This document shows positions 43,942 through 53,748 of a stretch of 64,000 nucleotides of DNA, piece by piece. The position numbers and the translations under genes were made by a program. Every line of letters begins with the position of its first letter. Within the stretch, counting starts at the first letter, position 1. Source of the DNA: RGIG7213 sp045545665 (GTDB lineage: Bacteria; Bacillota; Clostridia; Oscillospirales; CAG-272); the NCBI GenBank assembly GCA_045545665.1, contig JAZQBL010000001.1, positions 29,790-93,789 of the forward strand. Reading direction: 5' to 3'. Below the pieces are notes generated by a model. It worked only from the letters and a program-made list of their open reading frames with translations, searched no databases and was not told the DNA's origin.

Positions 43942-45107
43942 TGTCATTGGAAAATAAAAGTATTACAGTGTTGGGCTCGACAGGATCTGTCGGGATGCAA
44001 ACCGTTGACGTTGCGCGTTTTTTCAAAACGAAAATAAAGGCACTTGCGGCAAATTCAAACGTAGGTGTACTTGAAGATCAGATAAGAGAATTTGCCCCCG
44101 AATACTGTGCGGTTACCGACGAAAAGGCGGCAAACCTTTTAAAGATAGCTGTAAAAGATACTCCGTGTAAAATTCTTTCAGGTTATGAAAGCATCTGCTA
44201 TATAGCGGAAAACACGGACTGCGATATAGTTTTTAATTCCATATCGGGCAAAAACGGACTTTTGCCTACCGTATCCGCACTCAAAGCAGGAAAGACGCTC
44301 GCTTTGGCGAATAAGGAAAGTATGGTATGCGCAGGTGATATTGTAAACGATACTGCAAAAAAGCACGGCGGTGTGATACTTCCCGTTGACAGCGAACACT
44401 GTGCAATACACCAATGCTTGAACAATGGTACAAAAAAGGAAGTAAAGAAAATACTGCTTACAGCATCGGGCGGTCCGTTTTTCGGATATACTAAGGAACA
44501 GCTTGAAAATGTTACACTAAAGGATGCTTTGGCGCATCCCACGTGGAATATGGGAAAAAAGATAACGATCGATTCGGCAAGTCTTGCTAACAAGGGGCTT
44601 GAAATAATTGAGGCGATGAAGCTTTTTGACGTCGAATGTGATGAAATAGATGTAATAATTCACAGACAGAGTATAATTCACTCGATGGTTGAATATAAAG
44701 ATAATAGCGTAATTGCGCAGCTCGGTGTGCCCGATATGCGATATCCTGCAAAATATGCATTGTCGTATCCGGAAAGAATATCCGGCGTTGTTTCGGCAAT
44801 CGACTTTACAACACTTTCAACCTTGACTTTCGCTAAACCCGATGAAGATGTTTTTCCCATGCTTTCGTTAGCAAAGCATTCCGCAAAGCAGGGTGGTCTT
44901 TTGCCTTGTGTGTACAATGCGGCAAACGAAGTGGCAGTAGCGCTTTTCCTTGACGAAAAGATTAAATTTACGGATATATGCAAATTGGTCACCTATACGG
45001 TAAATAATTTTAAAAATAAGCAAGAACCTTGTCTTGACGACGTATTATCAGCCGATAATGAAGCAAGACAACTCACGAAAGAAGCATATACCGGAAAGGC
45101 TTGGTAA
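43941..45107 (+). CDS. dxr: 1-deoxy-D-xylulose 5-phosphate reductoisomerase
   Basis: A 388-residue NADPH enzyme of the MEP isoprenoid pathway. It shows the nucleotide-binding ITVLGSTGSVGMQT, ANKESMVCAGD, PVDSEHCAIHQCL, LTASGGPFFGY and NPTWNMG-type HPTWNMGKKITIDSAS. The ATG at 43941 overlaps the cdsA stop; a longer in-frame start would run back into cdsA and is not needed. With ispG two genes on, it places two MEP steps in this cluster. Confidence 0.96.
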   Translation: MSLENKSITVLGSTGSVGMQTVDVARFFKTKIKALAANSNVGVLEDQIREFAPEYCAVTDEKAANLLKIAVKDTPCKILSGYESICYIAENTDCDIVFNSISGKNGLLPTVSALKAGKTLALANKESMVCAGDIVNDTAKKHGGVILPVDSEHCAIHQCLNNGTKKEVKKILLTASGGPFFGYTKEQLENVTLKDALAHPTWNMGKKITIDSASLANKGLEIIEAMKLFDVECDEIDVIIHRQSIIHSMVEYKDNSVIAQLGVPDMRYPAKYALSYPERISGVVSAIDFTTLSTLTFAKPDEDVFPMLSLAKHSAKQGGLLPCVYNAANEVAVALFLDEKIKFTDICKLVTYTVNNFKNKQEPCLDDVLSADNEARQLTKEAYTGKAW

Positions 45108-46162
45108 TAAAAATAGGTATTTTATCTAATTTACTTTATATTTTGCTTGCGGTATTCGTGTTCGGAATACTTATATTCATCCACGAATTCGGTCATTATA
45201 TAACTGCAAGGATATTTCACGTTTCGATAAATGAATTTTCTATCGGAATGGGCCCAAAACTTTTCAATTTTACAAGCAAAAAAACAAATATTCTTTATTC
45301 GCTTCGACTGCTGCCAATCGGCGGATACGTCAGTATGGTCGGCGAGGATGAAGAATCCGACGATGAAAATGCACTTTGCAAAAAGCCCGCTTGGCAGAGA
45401 TTTATAATCGTCGCCGCAGGTGCTGTTATGAATATTGCAGTCGGAATAGTTCTTATGGTACTCCTTGTCGCACTCTGCTTCAACATCGGCGGTACAACAA
45501 TATCGAAATTCGACAGCGAATATTCCGATATTTCAGATGCATCCGGTCTTATGATAGGCGATACCATCCTTGAAATAGACGGTGAAAAAGTAAAATATAC
45601 GCAAGATCTTTTGTATGCCGTGTTTGATAAATGTACAAAACCTGTTGACGTTACCGTAAAGCGTGACGGCGGAACGGTCGTACTTAATGACGTTGTTTTT
45701 CCCGTTTCGGAAGAAGACGGAATAAAGTTCGGCGAGATCTTTTTTAAAGTGGCACCGCTTGAAAAGAACTTCAAAAACGTAATGGCGTACGGCATATCGT
45801 CTGCATTCAATACGATTGAAATAATCTGGGATTCGCTTACGGGGCTTTTGACAGGTAAATACGGAGTATCTCAGCTTTCGGGACCGGTAGGTGCTACGTC
45901 TGCTGTTGCACAGACTGCAAGAAGCGGTCTGCCCGACCTTGTTTATATGGGTATATTCATCAGTATGAACCTCGGTATATTCAACCTCTTGCCGCTGCCT
46001 GCACTTGACGGCGGAAGACTTGTGTTTATCATTATCGAAATGATAAGAAGAAAGCCGATACCTGCAAAGTACGAAGGATACGTTCATTTCATAGGTATTG
46101 TCATTCTTATGTTTCTTATGGTATTGATTACGTTTAAGGATATAATTTCGTTTGTAAAATGA
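45107..46162 (+). CDS. rseP: RseP-type site-2 membrane protease
   Basis: An intramembrane zinc metalloprotease of about 351 residues that cleaves transmembrane substrates such as anti-sigma factors. The active site HEFGH lies in the first helix (about 26-30). A PDZ domain follows (GLMIGDTILEIDGEKV), and NLLPLPALDGGRL is the second active-site motif. The start is unclear. TTG 45101 has GGAAAGG only one base upstream, while ATA 45107 has that site seven bases upstream and overlaps the dxr TAA by one base, like the TAATG/TGATG junctions nearby. I list the ATA position. The stop overlaps ispG by four bases. Confidence 0.9.
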   Translation: MKIGILSNLLYILLAVFVFGILIFIHEFGHYITARIFHVSINEFSIGMGPKLFNFTSKKTNILYSLRLLPIGGYVSMVGEDEESDDENALCKKPAWQRFIIVAAGAVMNIAVGIVLMVLLVALCFNIGGTTISKFDSEYSDISDASGLMIGDTILEIDGEKVKYTQDLLYAVFDKCTKPVDVTVKRDGGTVVLNDVVFPVSEEDGIKFGEIFFKVAPLEKNFKNVMAYGISSAFNTIEIIWDSLTGLLTGKYGVSQLSGPVGATSAVAQTARSGLPDLVYMGIFISMNLGIFNLLPLPALDGGRLVFIIIEMIRRKPIPAKYEGYVHFIGIVILMFLMVLITFKDIISFVK

Positions 46163-47214
46163 GAAGAAAAACAAAAATAATTAAAATCGGAAATACCGCC
46201 ATAGGCGGTGATGAAAAGATCGCCATTCAGTCAATGACGAATACACCTGCGGGTAATTACAACGAACTGTACGAACAGTCAAAAAGTCTTTATGACGCAG
46301 GATGCGATATTTTAAGGGTAGCCGTACCGACGGTCGAAGAGGTGAAAAACATTGCAAAGCTTAAAGAAGCTTTGCCGGATCTGCCTCTTGTTGCCGATAT
46401 CCATTTTCATTACAGAATACCACTTGAATGTATATCCTGCGGTGTTGACAAAATACGTATAAATCCCGGTAATATCGGAGATGAAGACAGGGTAAAAAAA
46501 GTAGCACACGCGGCAAAAAATGCAAATATCCCGATAAGGATAGGCGTAAACGGCGGTTCTCTTGAAAAAGAAATACTTGCAAAGTATTCTTCACCCACGG
46601 CGGAAGCACTTGCAGAGTCAGCATTCTATCACGTAAATCTTCTTGAAAAATACGATTTTGACGATATAGTCATTTCCGTTAAATCTTCAGATACGATGAA
46701 AATGATAGAAGCTGTTAAAATAATTGCGGAAAAATGCAATTATCCGCTGCATCTCGGAGTTACGGAGGCAGGAACCAAGTATTCCGGAATTGTCAAAAAT
46801 TCCGTCGGCATTGGTGCACTTTTAAGCTGTGGAATAGGTGATACGGTAAGAGTTTCTTTAACGGCAGACCCTATTGAAGAAATCAGGGCGGCACGTGAAA
46901 TACTTTTCAGCCTCGGTCTTTTTGAAAAGAAGGTAAATCTAATATCGTGCCCTACGTGCGGTAGAACGAAAATAGACCTTATTTCCATATGCGAAAGATT
47001 TGAAAAAAGGATCCCTTCATTAAATCCTTCAAAAAACATAAACGTTGCAATAATGGGTTGTGTTGTAAACGGCCCCGGCGAAGCAAAAGAAGCTGATATC
47101 GGTATTGCAGGCGGATGCGGTGAAGCGATACTTTTTAAAAAAGGGAACATCGTTAATAAATATAAAGAAGACATAATACTTGACGTATTATGTGATGAGA
47201 TTAACAAGCTATGA
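46159..47214 (+). CDS. ispG: 4-hydroxy-3-methylbut-2-enyl diphosphate synthase
   Basis: A 351-residue [4Fe-4S] enzyme of the MEP pathway. IGGDEKIAIQSMTNTP, LVADIHFHYRIPLEC, GKDKIRINPGN-like DKIRINPGNIGDEDR, SCPTCGRTKIDL and GCVVNGPGEAKEADIGIAGG carry the family signature, including the three cluster cysteines. It starts in an ATGA overlap with rseP and ends in an ATGA overlap with polC. It takes the place that proS holds in B. subtilis; the neighbour arrangement is common in Clostridia. Confidence 0.97.
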   Translation: MRRKTKIIKIGNTAIGGDEKIAIQSMTNTPAGNYNELYEQSKSLYDAGCDILRVAVPTVEEVKNIAKLKEALPDLPLVADIHFHYRIPLECISCGVDKIRINPGNIGDEDRVKKVAHAAKNANIPIRIGVNGGSLEKEILAKYSSPTAEALAESAFYHVNLLEKYDFDDIVISVKSSDTMKMIEAVKIIAEKCNYPLHLGVTEAGTKYSGIVKNSVGIGALLSCGIGDTVRVSLTADPIEEIRAAREILFSLGLFEKKVNLISCPTCGRTKIDLISICERFEKRIPSLNPSKNINVAIMGCVVNGPGEAKEADIGIAGGCGEAILFKKGNIVNKYKEDIILDVLCDEINKL

Positions 47215-50200
47215 GCGAAGCAAAATCATTACAAAAAGTATTTTTTAAATATACGCCGAAGAATGAATTTCAACGGCGTATTTTATCATCCTCTTTTTCT
47301 GTAAAGACGTTGGTTGACGTTGAAAAAAGATACATAGAGGTCACAGCTTCAATGGAAGAATTTGTATCTTCAAGACAGCTGTTTGAGCTTTGCGAAGAAA
47401 TAAAGGATGTATATCAGGTTAATTTTATAAAGATCAAACCTCAGTATCCGAGTGAACTTTTTTCACAAAAAGTTATGGACAGCGTGTTTTTTGAAGCAAG
47501 TCTGCGAGGTGCCATAACGAGGGGATTTTTCAACGAATACAGCGTTGTAATAAAGGATACGTCTATTCACGTAACCATATCAACGACAAACGGCGGAATA
47601 GATCTTATTTATTTAAGTGAAGCTCCCGAAATAATCAGCGATATCATATACGAACAGTTTTCAAAGCGTTTCACGGTAACCATTGAACGTGATACGTCAT
47701 CGTACGACGCCCCTTTGCCGTATGAAGAGCAGCAAAAAAAATGGCTTAACGAGCAAAGAGAGATAGCGCGCAAGGCTATTGCGAATGCCGAGGTTGCATC
47801 AAGTGCGCCCACTGTGAAAAACAAAGACGAGCTGCTTGATGAGTACAAGGACAAGCTTACCACTTTATACGACGATGAAGCGTTCTGCTCTTCGGACGGT
47901 GATATTTTTTCTGTCGGTAAGTTGAATTTTAACGTGTCATCCCCCGAAGTTTTGTACGGTGAAGAATTTACCCCGTCAGATCCCGTGCCGCTTAGAAATA
48001 TCAAGGGCGAATACAAGAATATATGTGTTTTCGGTGAAATATTCGGTATTGAATCACGTGAAACAAGAAATAAAACAAAGATAATATTATCGTTTTACAT
48101 AACGGACAATGATTCGGCTATAACTTGCAAGATCGTTTTGCCGTCGGAAGAAAAAGATTCACCGATCTGCTTTACCAAAAACGGTACTGTCGTTGTTATG
48201 ACCGGTGCCGTTAAAATCGACAAATTTGACGGCGAGCTTGCCTTTTCTCCTAAAAACATTATGAAAATAAAGAAAAAGGGCAGAAGCGATAAATCGGAAG
48301 AAAAACGAGTAGAGCTTCATTTGCACACTCAAATGTCATCCCTTGACGCTACTATTCCCCCGGACGAAGCCGTTAAAACAGCTGCCGCTTGGGGACACAA
48401 GGCAGTTGCAATAACCGACCACGGAAACGTGCAGGGCTTCCCCGAGGCAATGATCGCGGCAGAAAGACTGAATAAATCAAAAGCTGAAGGAGAAGAACCG
48501 TTTAAGGTAATATACGGACTTGAAGGCTATTTTATCGACGATTCTTCATCTGTTATTTACGGAGAGGCGGACGGAGAACTTGACGGTGAGTTTGTGGTTT
48601 TTGATATAGAAACAACAGGACTCAGTGCAATTGACTGCGGCATTATTGAAATAGGTGCTGTTAAGATAAGAGGCGGAGAGGTAGTCGATAAATTTAACAC
48701 TTTTGTCGATCCCGGAATGAAAATACCGCCCAATATAACGAATCTTACAGGTATTGACGATTCTATGATAGAGGGCGCACCCGACGTAAAGACTGCAGTA
48801 TCGGACTTTTTGGAGTTTTGTAATGACGATATTCTTATCGCTCACAATGCCACGTTTGACGTAAGCTTTATTTCAAAAGCCGCTAAAACTTACGAGCTTG
48901 ATTTTAAAAACAAATATATTGATACGGTATCTCTTTCCAGATACGTAAATCCCGAGCTTAAGCGCCATACTCTTGACAGAGTCGCAACGCATATGGGACT
49001 TGGTGATTTCAATCATCACAGAGCGTGTGATGACGCGGAAATGCTTGCGCTTATCTTTATTAAGATGGTCGAAAAGCTTCACAAAGAGGGAATCAATACG
49101 GTAGCTGATCTTGATGAGGCTGTATCGTCTTCGTCAACGCAGCTTAAGGGTCGTCCGCATCATATTATATTACTTGTAAAGAACAACACGGGACTTAAAA
49201 ATCTTTATAAGATAATATCAGCTTCGAACTTAAAATACTTCTACAGAAAGCCCCTTATTCCCAAAACCTTGCTTGACGAATTGCGTGAGGGAATAATAGT
49301 AGGTTCGGCATGCTCGTCAGGCGATCTTTATTCGATGATACTTGACGGACGAAGCGATGAGGATATAAAACAAACCGCATCGTATTACGATTATCTCGAA
49401 ATACAGCCATTGTGTAATAACGGTTATCTTTTAAGGACTGAAAAAGTTAAGAACAAAGAGGTTCTTATAGATATCAACAAAAAAATAATTGAACTCGGAA
49501 GGGAATTGAATATCCCGGTATGTGCAACGTGCGATGCACACGTTTTGAATAAAGAGGATGAAATAGCAAGAAAAATAATTCTTGCAGGCAAGAAGATGAA
49601 GGACGGAGATTCCGATATAGGAGTTTATTTCCGAACGACAGACGAAATGCTTGCGGAATTTGATTACCTGCCAGAGGAGCTTGCACGTGAGATCGTTATC
49701 ACCAATACGAATAAAATTGCCGATATGATCGAATACGTGCGCCCGATACCTAAAGGCAGTTATCCTCCTAAGATCGACGGAGCAGATCAGGAGCTTACCG
49801 ATATGTGCTATGAAAAAATGAAGAGTATGTACGGTGATCCGCCTCCGGAGGTCGTATCAAAAAGACTCGACCGTGAGCTTTCTTCGATCATTTCAAACGG
49901 CTTTGGCGTTCTTTATATTATCGCACAGAAGCTTGTAAAAAACAGCGAAGAAAAAGGTTATCTTGTCGGTTCAAGAGGTTCTGTCGGTTCCTCCTTCGTT
50001 GCAACAATGGCGAATATCACAGAGGTAAATCCTCTGCCGCCGCATTATTTGTGCCCGGAATGTAAATACAGTGAGTTTATTGAAGACGGTTCTGTAAGTT
50101 CGGGATTCGACTTACCGGACAAGAATTGCCCGAAATGCGGTCACAAAATGAAAGGTGACGGACACGATATACCGTTTGAAACGTTCCTTGGATTTTACGG

Positions 50201-51653
50201 TGATAAATCCCCCGATATCGACTTGAATTTCTCAGGCGACGTCCAGGCTGATGCCCATAAATACACGGAAGTTCTTTTCGGTGAGGAAAACGTCTTCAGA
50301 GCAGGTACGATAGGTACACTTGCGTCAAAAACCGCGTTTGGACTTTACGTTATGAAGTATATTGAAGAAAATAATCTTAACGTAACGAAAGCTGAAATAC
50401 AGCATCTTGTGAACAAATGCGTAGGCGTAAAGCGCACAACGGGACAGCATCCCGGAGGAATTATAGTCGTTCCGAGAGAATACGAAGTGTACGACTTTAC
50501 TCCTGTTCAGCATCCGGCTGATGATCCCAAGTCAACTATAGTTACAACACACTTTGCTTTTGAATATCTTCACGATACTATTCTCAAGCTCGACATACTC
50601 GGTCATGATGTTCCGACAAAGTATAAAATGCTTGAAAAGTATACGAATACTTCCGTGCTCGATGTCCCTATGAACGATAAAAACGTACTCGGACTTTTGC
50701 TTTCAACAGAGCCTTTGGGAGTAACTCCCGAGGATATCGGATCTCCCGTCGGTACGTTCGGACTCCCCGAACTCGGTACGAAATTTGTCCGTCAGATGCT
50801 TGTTGATACAAAGCCGAAGAATTTCTCCGACTTGTTGCAGATATCGGGACTTTCTCACGGTACGGACGTCTGGCTCGGTAATGCACAGGAGCTTATAAAA
50901 AACGGCACGTGTACGATTTCGGACGTTATCGGTACGCGTGACGATATAATGGTTTATTTGCTTCACAAGGGGCTTGAACCCTCAATGGCGTTCAATATCA
51001 TGGAGATAGTCAGAAAGGGAAATAAACCGCCTAAAATACTCAAAGAGGAGCATTTTACTGCCATGCGCGAGCACGGTGTTCCAGAATGGTACATTGAATC
51101 GTGTCTTAAAATAAAATATATGTTCCCGAAAGCGCATGCAGCGGCATATATTATATCGGCTCTGCGGCTCGGATGGTACAAAATTTATTATCCGCTTGAG
51201 TTTTATGCCGCATATTTTACGGTAGCTCCGGGAGGATTTGACGGCGTGGCAACGCTCAAAGGCAAAGCGGCTTTGAAGGAAATAATTTCTGAAATTGAAA
51301 ATAAAGCAGATAAAAGTCAGAAGGAAGACGAACAGTATTCTGCATGCCAGCTTGCACTTGAAGCTGTAAGCAGAGGTATCAAATTCCTGCCTGTCAGCCT
51401 TGAACATTCCGATTCACACGCATTTCTGCCCGAAAACGGAAAAATAAGGCTTCCGTTTTCCTGCTTGCCGGGTCTTGGTGACACGGCAGCTGTGAAAATT
51501 GCGGAAGCTTGCAAGGGAACTAAAATATTTTCTATCGAAGAACTTGCTCAAAAAGCTAAAATATCAAAGGCTGTTATTGAAATACTACAGCAAAACGGAG
51601 TACTTGACGGCCTTTCTGAAACAAACCAAATATCAATGTTTTCGTTTATTTGA
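47211..51653 (+). CDS. polC: DNA polymerase III PolC-type
   Basis: A 1480-residue replicative polymerase of low-GC Gram-positives. Domains in order: N-terminal region, OB fold (NICVFGEIFGIESRETRNKTK region, about 265-350), PHP domain (ELHLHTQMSSLDA) split by a DnaQ-type 3'-5' exonuclease (FDIETTGLSAIDCGIIEIGA, about 460-630), zinc site (CPECKY and CPKCGHK), palm with SPDIDLNFSGD, and helix-hairpin-helix. All expected catalytic acids are present. It overlaps ispG by four bases and its last bases overlap the end of a minus-strand pseudogene. It probably closes the pyrH-polC operon. Confidence 0.97.
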   Translation: MSEAKSLQKVFFKYTPKNEFQRRILSSSFSVKTLVDVEKRYIEVTASMEEFVSSRQLFELCEEIKDVYQVNFIKIKPQYPSELFSQKVMDSVFFEASLRGAITRGFFNEYSVVIKDTSIHVTISTTNGGIDLIYLSEAPEIISDIIYEQFSKRFTVTIERDTSSYDAPLPYEEQQKKWLNEQREIARKAIANAEVASSAPTVKNKDELLDEYKDKLTTLYDDEAFCSSDGDIFSVGKLNFNVSSPEVLYGEEFTPSDPVPLRNIKGEYKNICVFGEIFGIESRETRNKTKIILSFYITDNDSAITCKIVLPSEEKDSPICFTKNGTVVVMTGAVKIDKFDGELAFSPKNIMKIKKKGRSDKSEEKRVELHLHTQMSSLDATIPPDEAVKTAAAWGHKAVAITDHGNVQGFPEAMIAAERLNKSKAEGEEPFKVIYGLEGYFIDDSSSVIYGEADGELDGEFVVFDIETTGLSAIDCGIIEIGAVKIRGGEVVDKFNTFVDPGMKIPPNITNLTGIDDSMIEGAPDVKTAVSDFLEFCNDDILIAHNATFDVSFISKAAKTYELDFKNKYIDTVSLSRYVNPELKRHTLDRVATHMGLGDFNHHRACDDAEMLALIFIKMVEKLHKEGINTVADLDEAVSSSSTQLKGRPHHIILLVKNNTGLKNLYKIISASNLKYFYRKPLIPKTLLDELREGIIVGSACSSGDLYSMILDGRSDEDIKQTASYYDYLEIQPLCNNGYLLRTEKVKNKEVLIDINKKIIELGRELNIPVCATCDAHVLNKEDEIARKIILAGKKMKDGDSDIGVYFRTTDEMLAEFDYLPEELAREIVITNTNKIADMIEYVRPIPKGSYPPKIDGADQELTDMCYEKMKSMYGDPPPEVVSKRLDRELSSIISNGFGVLYIIAQKLVKNSEEKGYLVGSRGSVGSSFVATMANITEVNPLPPHYLCPECKYSEFIEDGSVSSGFDLPDKNCPKCGHKMKGDGHDIPFETFLGFYGDKSPDIDLNFSGDVQADAHKYTEVLFGEENVFRAGTIGTLASKTAFGLYVMKYIEENNLNVTKAEIQHLVNKCVGVKRTTGQHPGGIIVVPREYEVYDFTPVQHPADDPKSTIVTTHFAFEYLHDTILKLDILGHDVPTKYKMLEKYTNTSVLDVPMNDKNVLGLLLSTEPLGVTPEDIGSPVGTFGLPELGTKFVRQMLVDTKPKNFSDLLQISGLSHGTDVWLGNAQELIKNGTCTISDVIGTRDDIMVYLLHKGLEPSMAFNIMEIVRKGNKPPKILKEEHFTAMREHGVPEWYIESCLKIKYMFPKAHAAAYIISALRLGWYKIYYPLEFYAAYFTVAPGGFDGVATLKGKAALKEIISEIENKADKSQKEDEQYSACQLALEAVSRGIKFLPVSLEHSDSHAFLPENGKIRLPFSCLPGLGDTAAVKIAEACKGTKIFSIEELAQKAKISKAVIEILQQNGVLDGLSETNQISMFSFI

Positions 51654-52402
51654 TAGGCGCATCGTAATATGTGATGTTGTCGGCGTTGAATGTAAGGAGT
51701 GCGCTCCCGTTTTCGGTGCCGGCAACATCATATTTTTTCCATACGTCGTTATCGACATAGCTGAACGTGTGGGCATATAATCCGTTTTCATATTGACCGT
51801 GATTATCAAGGGAGAAGCCATACACATAGTGTTAACAATTTCGTAACAATTAGCAATGGATTCATCGGAGATAAATTGCTGAGCAACCATACCGCCGAGT
51901 GAAATACCTGCTAAAAATAACTTGCTGTTTTCCGGAATTGCTTTTTTTACAGTATCTATCAACGAGGTGAGATAATCGTTATTTTTTCCGAATCCCGATA
52001 AAATATCGGTCTTGATATCCGTGGCTTGACCGTCTTTAAACTCAGTACCGCCTAAAATATGAAATAAACATCTTCGTGCGTATCATTTATATAATATTTA
52101 GCAGGAACGATTCCTATAGGACCTGAGTTTCTGTTGATTGCAGAAAGACAGCACGAATTTTATTAAAGTAATCATCGGCATCAAATGAGTTGAAAATATC
52201 AAGTGAAGCGTCTGAATCGGGCGCGGTATCTTCGAAAACATCTTCTGTAAAAATTTCCGAGTTGCATTCAATTGTAGATTCATACACAGCGGATATTTTG
52301 GATTCGGCAGTCGAATCATCCGATTCTTGAATATTATCACCGCACGAAACTAAAAACAGCGCAGACAGTATAATAGCTGTGGATTTGAATATAATTTCTC
52401 AT
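51646..52402 (-). pseudogene. Frameshifted lipoprotein with alpha/beta-hydrolase-like domain
   Basis: No single frame spans this region, but the three minus-strand frames join into one plausible lipoprotein. An ATG at 52402 is out of frame with the signal segment TAIILSALFLVSC (lipobox near 52345). A Ser/Asp-rich linker runs to NKIRAVF near 52155. The next frame reads NRNSGPIGIVPAKYYIN and EDVYFI, then a shift gives GGTEFKDGQATDIKTDILSGFG and LFLAGISLGGMVAQQF, where G-x-S-x-G is a hydrolase nucleophile elbow. A last shift near 51810 gives HGQYENGLYAHTFSY and TFNADNITYYDAPIK, ending with TAA at 51648-51646. At least four shifts are needed, so it is decayed. The 3' end overlaps polC. Its original substrate is unknown. 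Confidence 0.8.
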
Positions 52403-52426
52403 AAAGCCCTTTTTTGGAAAAAAGTC

Positions 52427-52468
52427 AGCAATTATTACACAAAATTTGTATTTTGTGTAATAATTGCT
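52427..52468 (-). terminator. Long perfect hairpin terminator after pdp
   Basis: AGCAATTATTACACAAAA (52427-52444) and its exact inverse complement (52451-52468) form an 18-bp stem with a six-base loop. Reading the minus strand it is followed by GAC and six T, as a terminator for pdp should be. Confidence 0.85.
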
Positions 52469-52478
52469 TTATCCCCTA

Positions 52479-53747
52479 TTAAGTATAAGATATTGCGGAT
52501 CTCAGAATATCGAGTCCGTTTAAAAGCGTTTCTTCTTTTTGCGAACGTAGTTCTGCGACGATCTCGCCTTTTTTTATTTTTTCACCAAACTTGCACTTAA
52601 ATATTATCCCTGCATACGGATCAATACTTTGTTCTTTTACAATTCTTCCTGCGCCGAGTACACATGATGCCGTACCTACTGTTGATGCGTTTACACAGTT
52701 TAATATTCCGTCCTCATCGGCTTTAAGCTTCGCTTTATATAATTTGTCGGTCTCAATAAATTTATCAAGCTCATCAAACACCGCGCAGTCTCCACCTTGC
52801 AAACGTACCATTTCAATAAACTTATTGTACGCATTGCCTGAACGTATGGCGTTTTCGGCGAGTGTGGCAGCTTCGTTTTCTGTAATAGATAAAGCGGGTG
52901 CTATCATTTTTGATGCAAGGCGTACTGAAAGATCAAAAAGCTTTTTGTCGTAATTTCCGCCTTTTAACAGCGTTACAGCTTCATATACTTCAAGATTATT
53001 CCCGACGTACATTCCCAAAGGAGCGTTTGTACACGTCGTAACAGCGTCTGTGTGCTTACCTGCCGACCTGCCTATTTTTACCATAATTTCAGCAAGCTTT
53101 TCGGCATCTTCTTTTGTTTTCATAAAAGCGCCGCTTCCGTATTTAACGTCAAGGACTATAATATCGGCACCCGATGCCAATTTTTTACTCATAATACTTG
53201 AAGCTATAAGCGGAATGGATTCAACTGTTGACGTAGCATCACGAAGAGCATAAAATATTTTATCGCAATATGCAAGGTCTGATGATTGCATAGCAACGAC
53301 ACAGCCGCAGTTTTTGCATATTTCAGCTAATTTATCGTTATTTATTGCAGTTTTGAACCCGGGAATACTTTCCAGCTTATCAACAGTACCTCCCGTGTGA
53401 CCGAGTCCCCTGCCTGAAAGCTTTACTGTTTTAACTCCGCAAGCAGCAACCGTTGGAACGACAATGAGCGTTGTCTTATCGCCAACGCCCCCTGTAGAAT
53501 GTTTATCGGTTATTTTATTGCTTATATTGGAAAAATCAAGAATTTTTCCCGAATGTGACATATGTTTTGTCAAAGAAAATATTTCATTTTCTTCCATACC
53601 GTTGAGATATACAGCCATCAAAAAAGCCGAAAGCTGATAATCGGGTATTTCGTTTGTGACAGCGCCGTTTACAATAAAGGATATTTCTTCATCGCTTAAA
53701 ATTCCACCGTCACGTTTCTTAGCGATAACATCTACTGTCCTTATCAT
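52479..53747 (-). CDS. pdp: Pyrimidine-nucleoside phosphorylase
   Basis: A 422-residue enzyme that splits uridine and thymidine/deoxyuridine into base and (deoxy)ribose 1-phosphate. DVIAKKRDGGILSDEEI, DKHSTGGVGDKTTL, KLSGRGLGHTGGTVDKLESIPGF and LDVKYGSGAFMKT are family signatures; the C-terminal domain ends with GEIVAELRSQKEETL. ATG 53747 lies one base after the stop of the lipoprotein gene, with AAGAAG upstream. A longer frame would run back into that gene. It is probably co-translated with the nucleoside-binding lipoprotein, so uptake and cleavage are paired. A strong hairpin terminates it. Confidence 0.94.
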   Translation of the reverse strand: MIRTVDVIAKKRDGGILSDEEISFIVNGAVTNEIPDYQLSAFLMAVYLNGMEENEIFSLTKHMSHSGKILDFSNISNKITDKHSTGGVGDKTTLIVVPTVAACGVKTVKLSGRGLGHTGGTVDKLESIPGFKTAINNDKLAEICKNCGCVVAMQSSDLAYCDKIFYALRDATSTVESIPLIASSIMSKKLASGADIIVLDVKYGSGAFMKTKEDAEKLAEIMVKIGRSAGKHTDAVTTCTNAPLGMYVGNNLEVYEAVTLLKGGNYDKKLFDLSVRLASKMIAPALSITENEAATLAENAIRSGNAYNKFIEMVRLQGGDCAVFDELDKFIETDKLYKAKLKADEDGILNCVNASTVGTASCVLGAGRIVKEQSIDPYAGIIFKCKFGEKIKKGEIVAELRSQKEETLLNGLDILRSAISYT

Positions 53748-53748
53748 A

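Noticed and set aside
51633..51962. Separate small hydrolase-like gene
   Set aside because: It is the middle piece of the frameshifted lipoprotein pseudogene; its last third is out of frame with the real C-terminus.
52098..52340. Separate 80-codon minus-strand gene
   Set aside because: The other frame over the same bases gives a lipobox and linker that fit the pseudogene; this frame gives no recognisable protein.
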